From assembly GCA_001795115.1 (NCBI GenBank), contig MGNI01000090.1, forward strand, positions 1-6,138: a DNA stretch of 6,138 nt, given 5' to 3'. This stretch comes from Chloroflexi bacterium RBG_16_48_8 (GTDB taxonomy: Bacteria; Chloroflexota; Anaerolineae; Anaerolineales; E44-bin32). The position numbers and the translations under genes were made by a program. Shown here in pieces: positions 5,531 to 6,138 of the stretch; within the stretch, counting starts at the first letter, position 1, and the number at the start of each line of letters is the position of its first letter. Below the pieces are notes generated by a model. The model was not told where the DNA came from, did no database searches, and saw only the letters and a list, made by a program, of their open reading frames with translations.

Positions 5531-5960
5531 TCACTTTCAAGAGTCCTGTGATGTAAAATTTCTTCCTACAATTTCGACCTTTATCAGATCTGACCTGTGT
5601 TGATCCGGCTAACGATCAAAAGCCTACTTCAACTCACAAAAACATGACGGACTTAATTTCAGATTGTATTGATATCAGAGAAACATAGCCACATCACCGG
5701 AGAAATATCCGTGCGGAACATTATCCATTCATGTTTCTTGATCATATCTGACACACCACCGTCGGTCCATGCCTCATTCTGCTCATATTAACACACCAAC
5801 CAGCTTATTCAAGGGCCAGGGGAGTTCCCGACTGATTTTATAAATGGAAGATCGTTCTAACCACAAAAACTCAGGTGAACTTAAGCTTCATCATTAGATG
5901 AATTACCTTTTTGTCCTTTTAGCTCTACTTTCCAATTGCGGGCAGGTATCTTAAAAGGAA
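5531..5960. other. Intergenic region upstream of the response regulator
   Basis: No gene was found on either strand; frames are short with no domain-like content. The promoter of the regulator-kinase operon must lie here, but no clear hexamer pair could be chosen. A 6-bp inverted repeat, TTGATC (5600-5605) and GATCAA (5614-5619), is centred about 90 bases before ATG 5521 and could be an operator. At this length it may be chance. Confidence 0.55.
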
Positions 5961-5992
5961 GGACCCCCGGTTACCTTGATGGCCGGGGATCC
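5961..5992 (-). terminator. Terminator-like hairpin after the right-edge gene
   Basis: A GC-rich stem, GGACCCCCGG (5961-5970) with CCGGGGATCC (5983-5992), has one mismatch and may be extended by two G-T pairs, leaving an 8-base loop. On the minus strand it is followed by TTCCTTTTAAG, a moderately T-rich tail. It lies 20 bp beyond the stop of the truncated minus-strand gene at the window edge. Confidence 0.72.
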
Positions 5993-6011
5993 CTATTCAA
6001 TCAACCATGGG

Positions 6012-6138
6012 TCAACTGTGGATTTCCTCATCCATTGCCACGAAAGTCCCGTGCCAATTGTGGATAAATACCTGTTGATTGTACCCATTAACGCTGAGCA
6101 TGCCAATTACTTCACCATCCGTTTCGATGTGGATCGTG
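6012..6138 (-). CDS. C-terminal fragment of an unrecognised protein (runs off the right edge)
   Basis: The last 42 codons of a minus-strand gene, ending TGA 6014-6012. The tail reads as real protein: IHIETDGEVIGMLSVNGY, then QVFIHNWHGTFVAMDEE. It alternates beta-strand-like segments (IHIET, VIGMLSV, QVFIHNW) with Gly/Asn turns, and has a conserved-looking WHGTF near the end. The only stop is the one followed by a terminator-like hairpin, which supports a genuine gene end. I do not recognise the family with certainty; C-termini of this style (GMLSVNGY followed by WHG) seem familiar from uncharacterised exported proteins, but no function is assigned. It is in the same orientation as the regulator operon downstream but separated from it by a terminator and about 480 bp, so it is probably a separate unit. 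Confidence 0.72.
   Translation of the reverse strand, partial: TIHIETDGEVIGMLSVNGYNQQVFIHNWHGTFVAMDEEIHS

Noticed and set aside
5878..5955. A short minus-strand frame (IPARNWKVELKGQKGNSS...) left of the right-edge hairpin as a gene remnant.
   Set aside because: Only about 25 codons, no start codon, a stop just upstream, and it begins inside the terminator region; most likely chance.

Overview
The window looks like chromosomal DNA of an environmental bacterium. Chloroflexota (Anaerolineae-like) is my best guess, because I associate this style of lipoprotein cytochrome c, paired SHOCT membrane peptides and OmpR/HAMP-kinase pair with that group. This rests on recollection of protein families, not on a search. 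Coding density is low, and almost everything after base 570 reads leftward (minus strand).

Left part (1-2534) is a stretch of decaying genes. A lipoprotein mono-haem cytochrome c gene on the plus strand (24-467) is cut by one in-frame TGA. An IS66-family insertion sequence (565-2134) follows, with perfect 16-bp ends and an exact 8-bp target duplication. Its only gene, tnpC, carries both an in-frame TGA and a one-base frameshift. Next comes a short minus-strand gene (2265-2534) that looks like a small antibiotic-biosynthesis-monooxygenase-type (ABM-like) protein, with two in-frame stop codons. In all, five disabling lesions fall within about 2.2 kb.

Right part (2877-5530) is an intact minus-strand module: an OmpR-family response regulator (4835-5521), a translationally coupled HAMP histidine kinase with a methionine-rich extracytoplasmic loop (3687-4838), then two small membrane proteins each ending in a SHOCT motif (3242-3514 and 2948-3172), closed by a strong hairpin (2877-2915). 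A reasonable inference is a metal (copper or silver) or envelope-stress sensor controlling small membrane proteins; no transporter is in the window to confirm it.

Far right (5961-6138): the C-terminal 42 codons of another minus-strand gene enter from outside the window and end before their own terminator-like hairpin. The 430-480 bp stretch between this hairpin and the response regulator should hold the regulator's promoter. No RNA genes, CRISPR arrays or integrase-type elements were seen. I found no clearly novel system; the most interesting items are the cluster of broken genes and the Met-rich kinase/SHOCT module.
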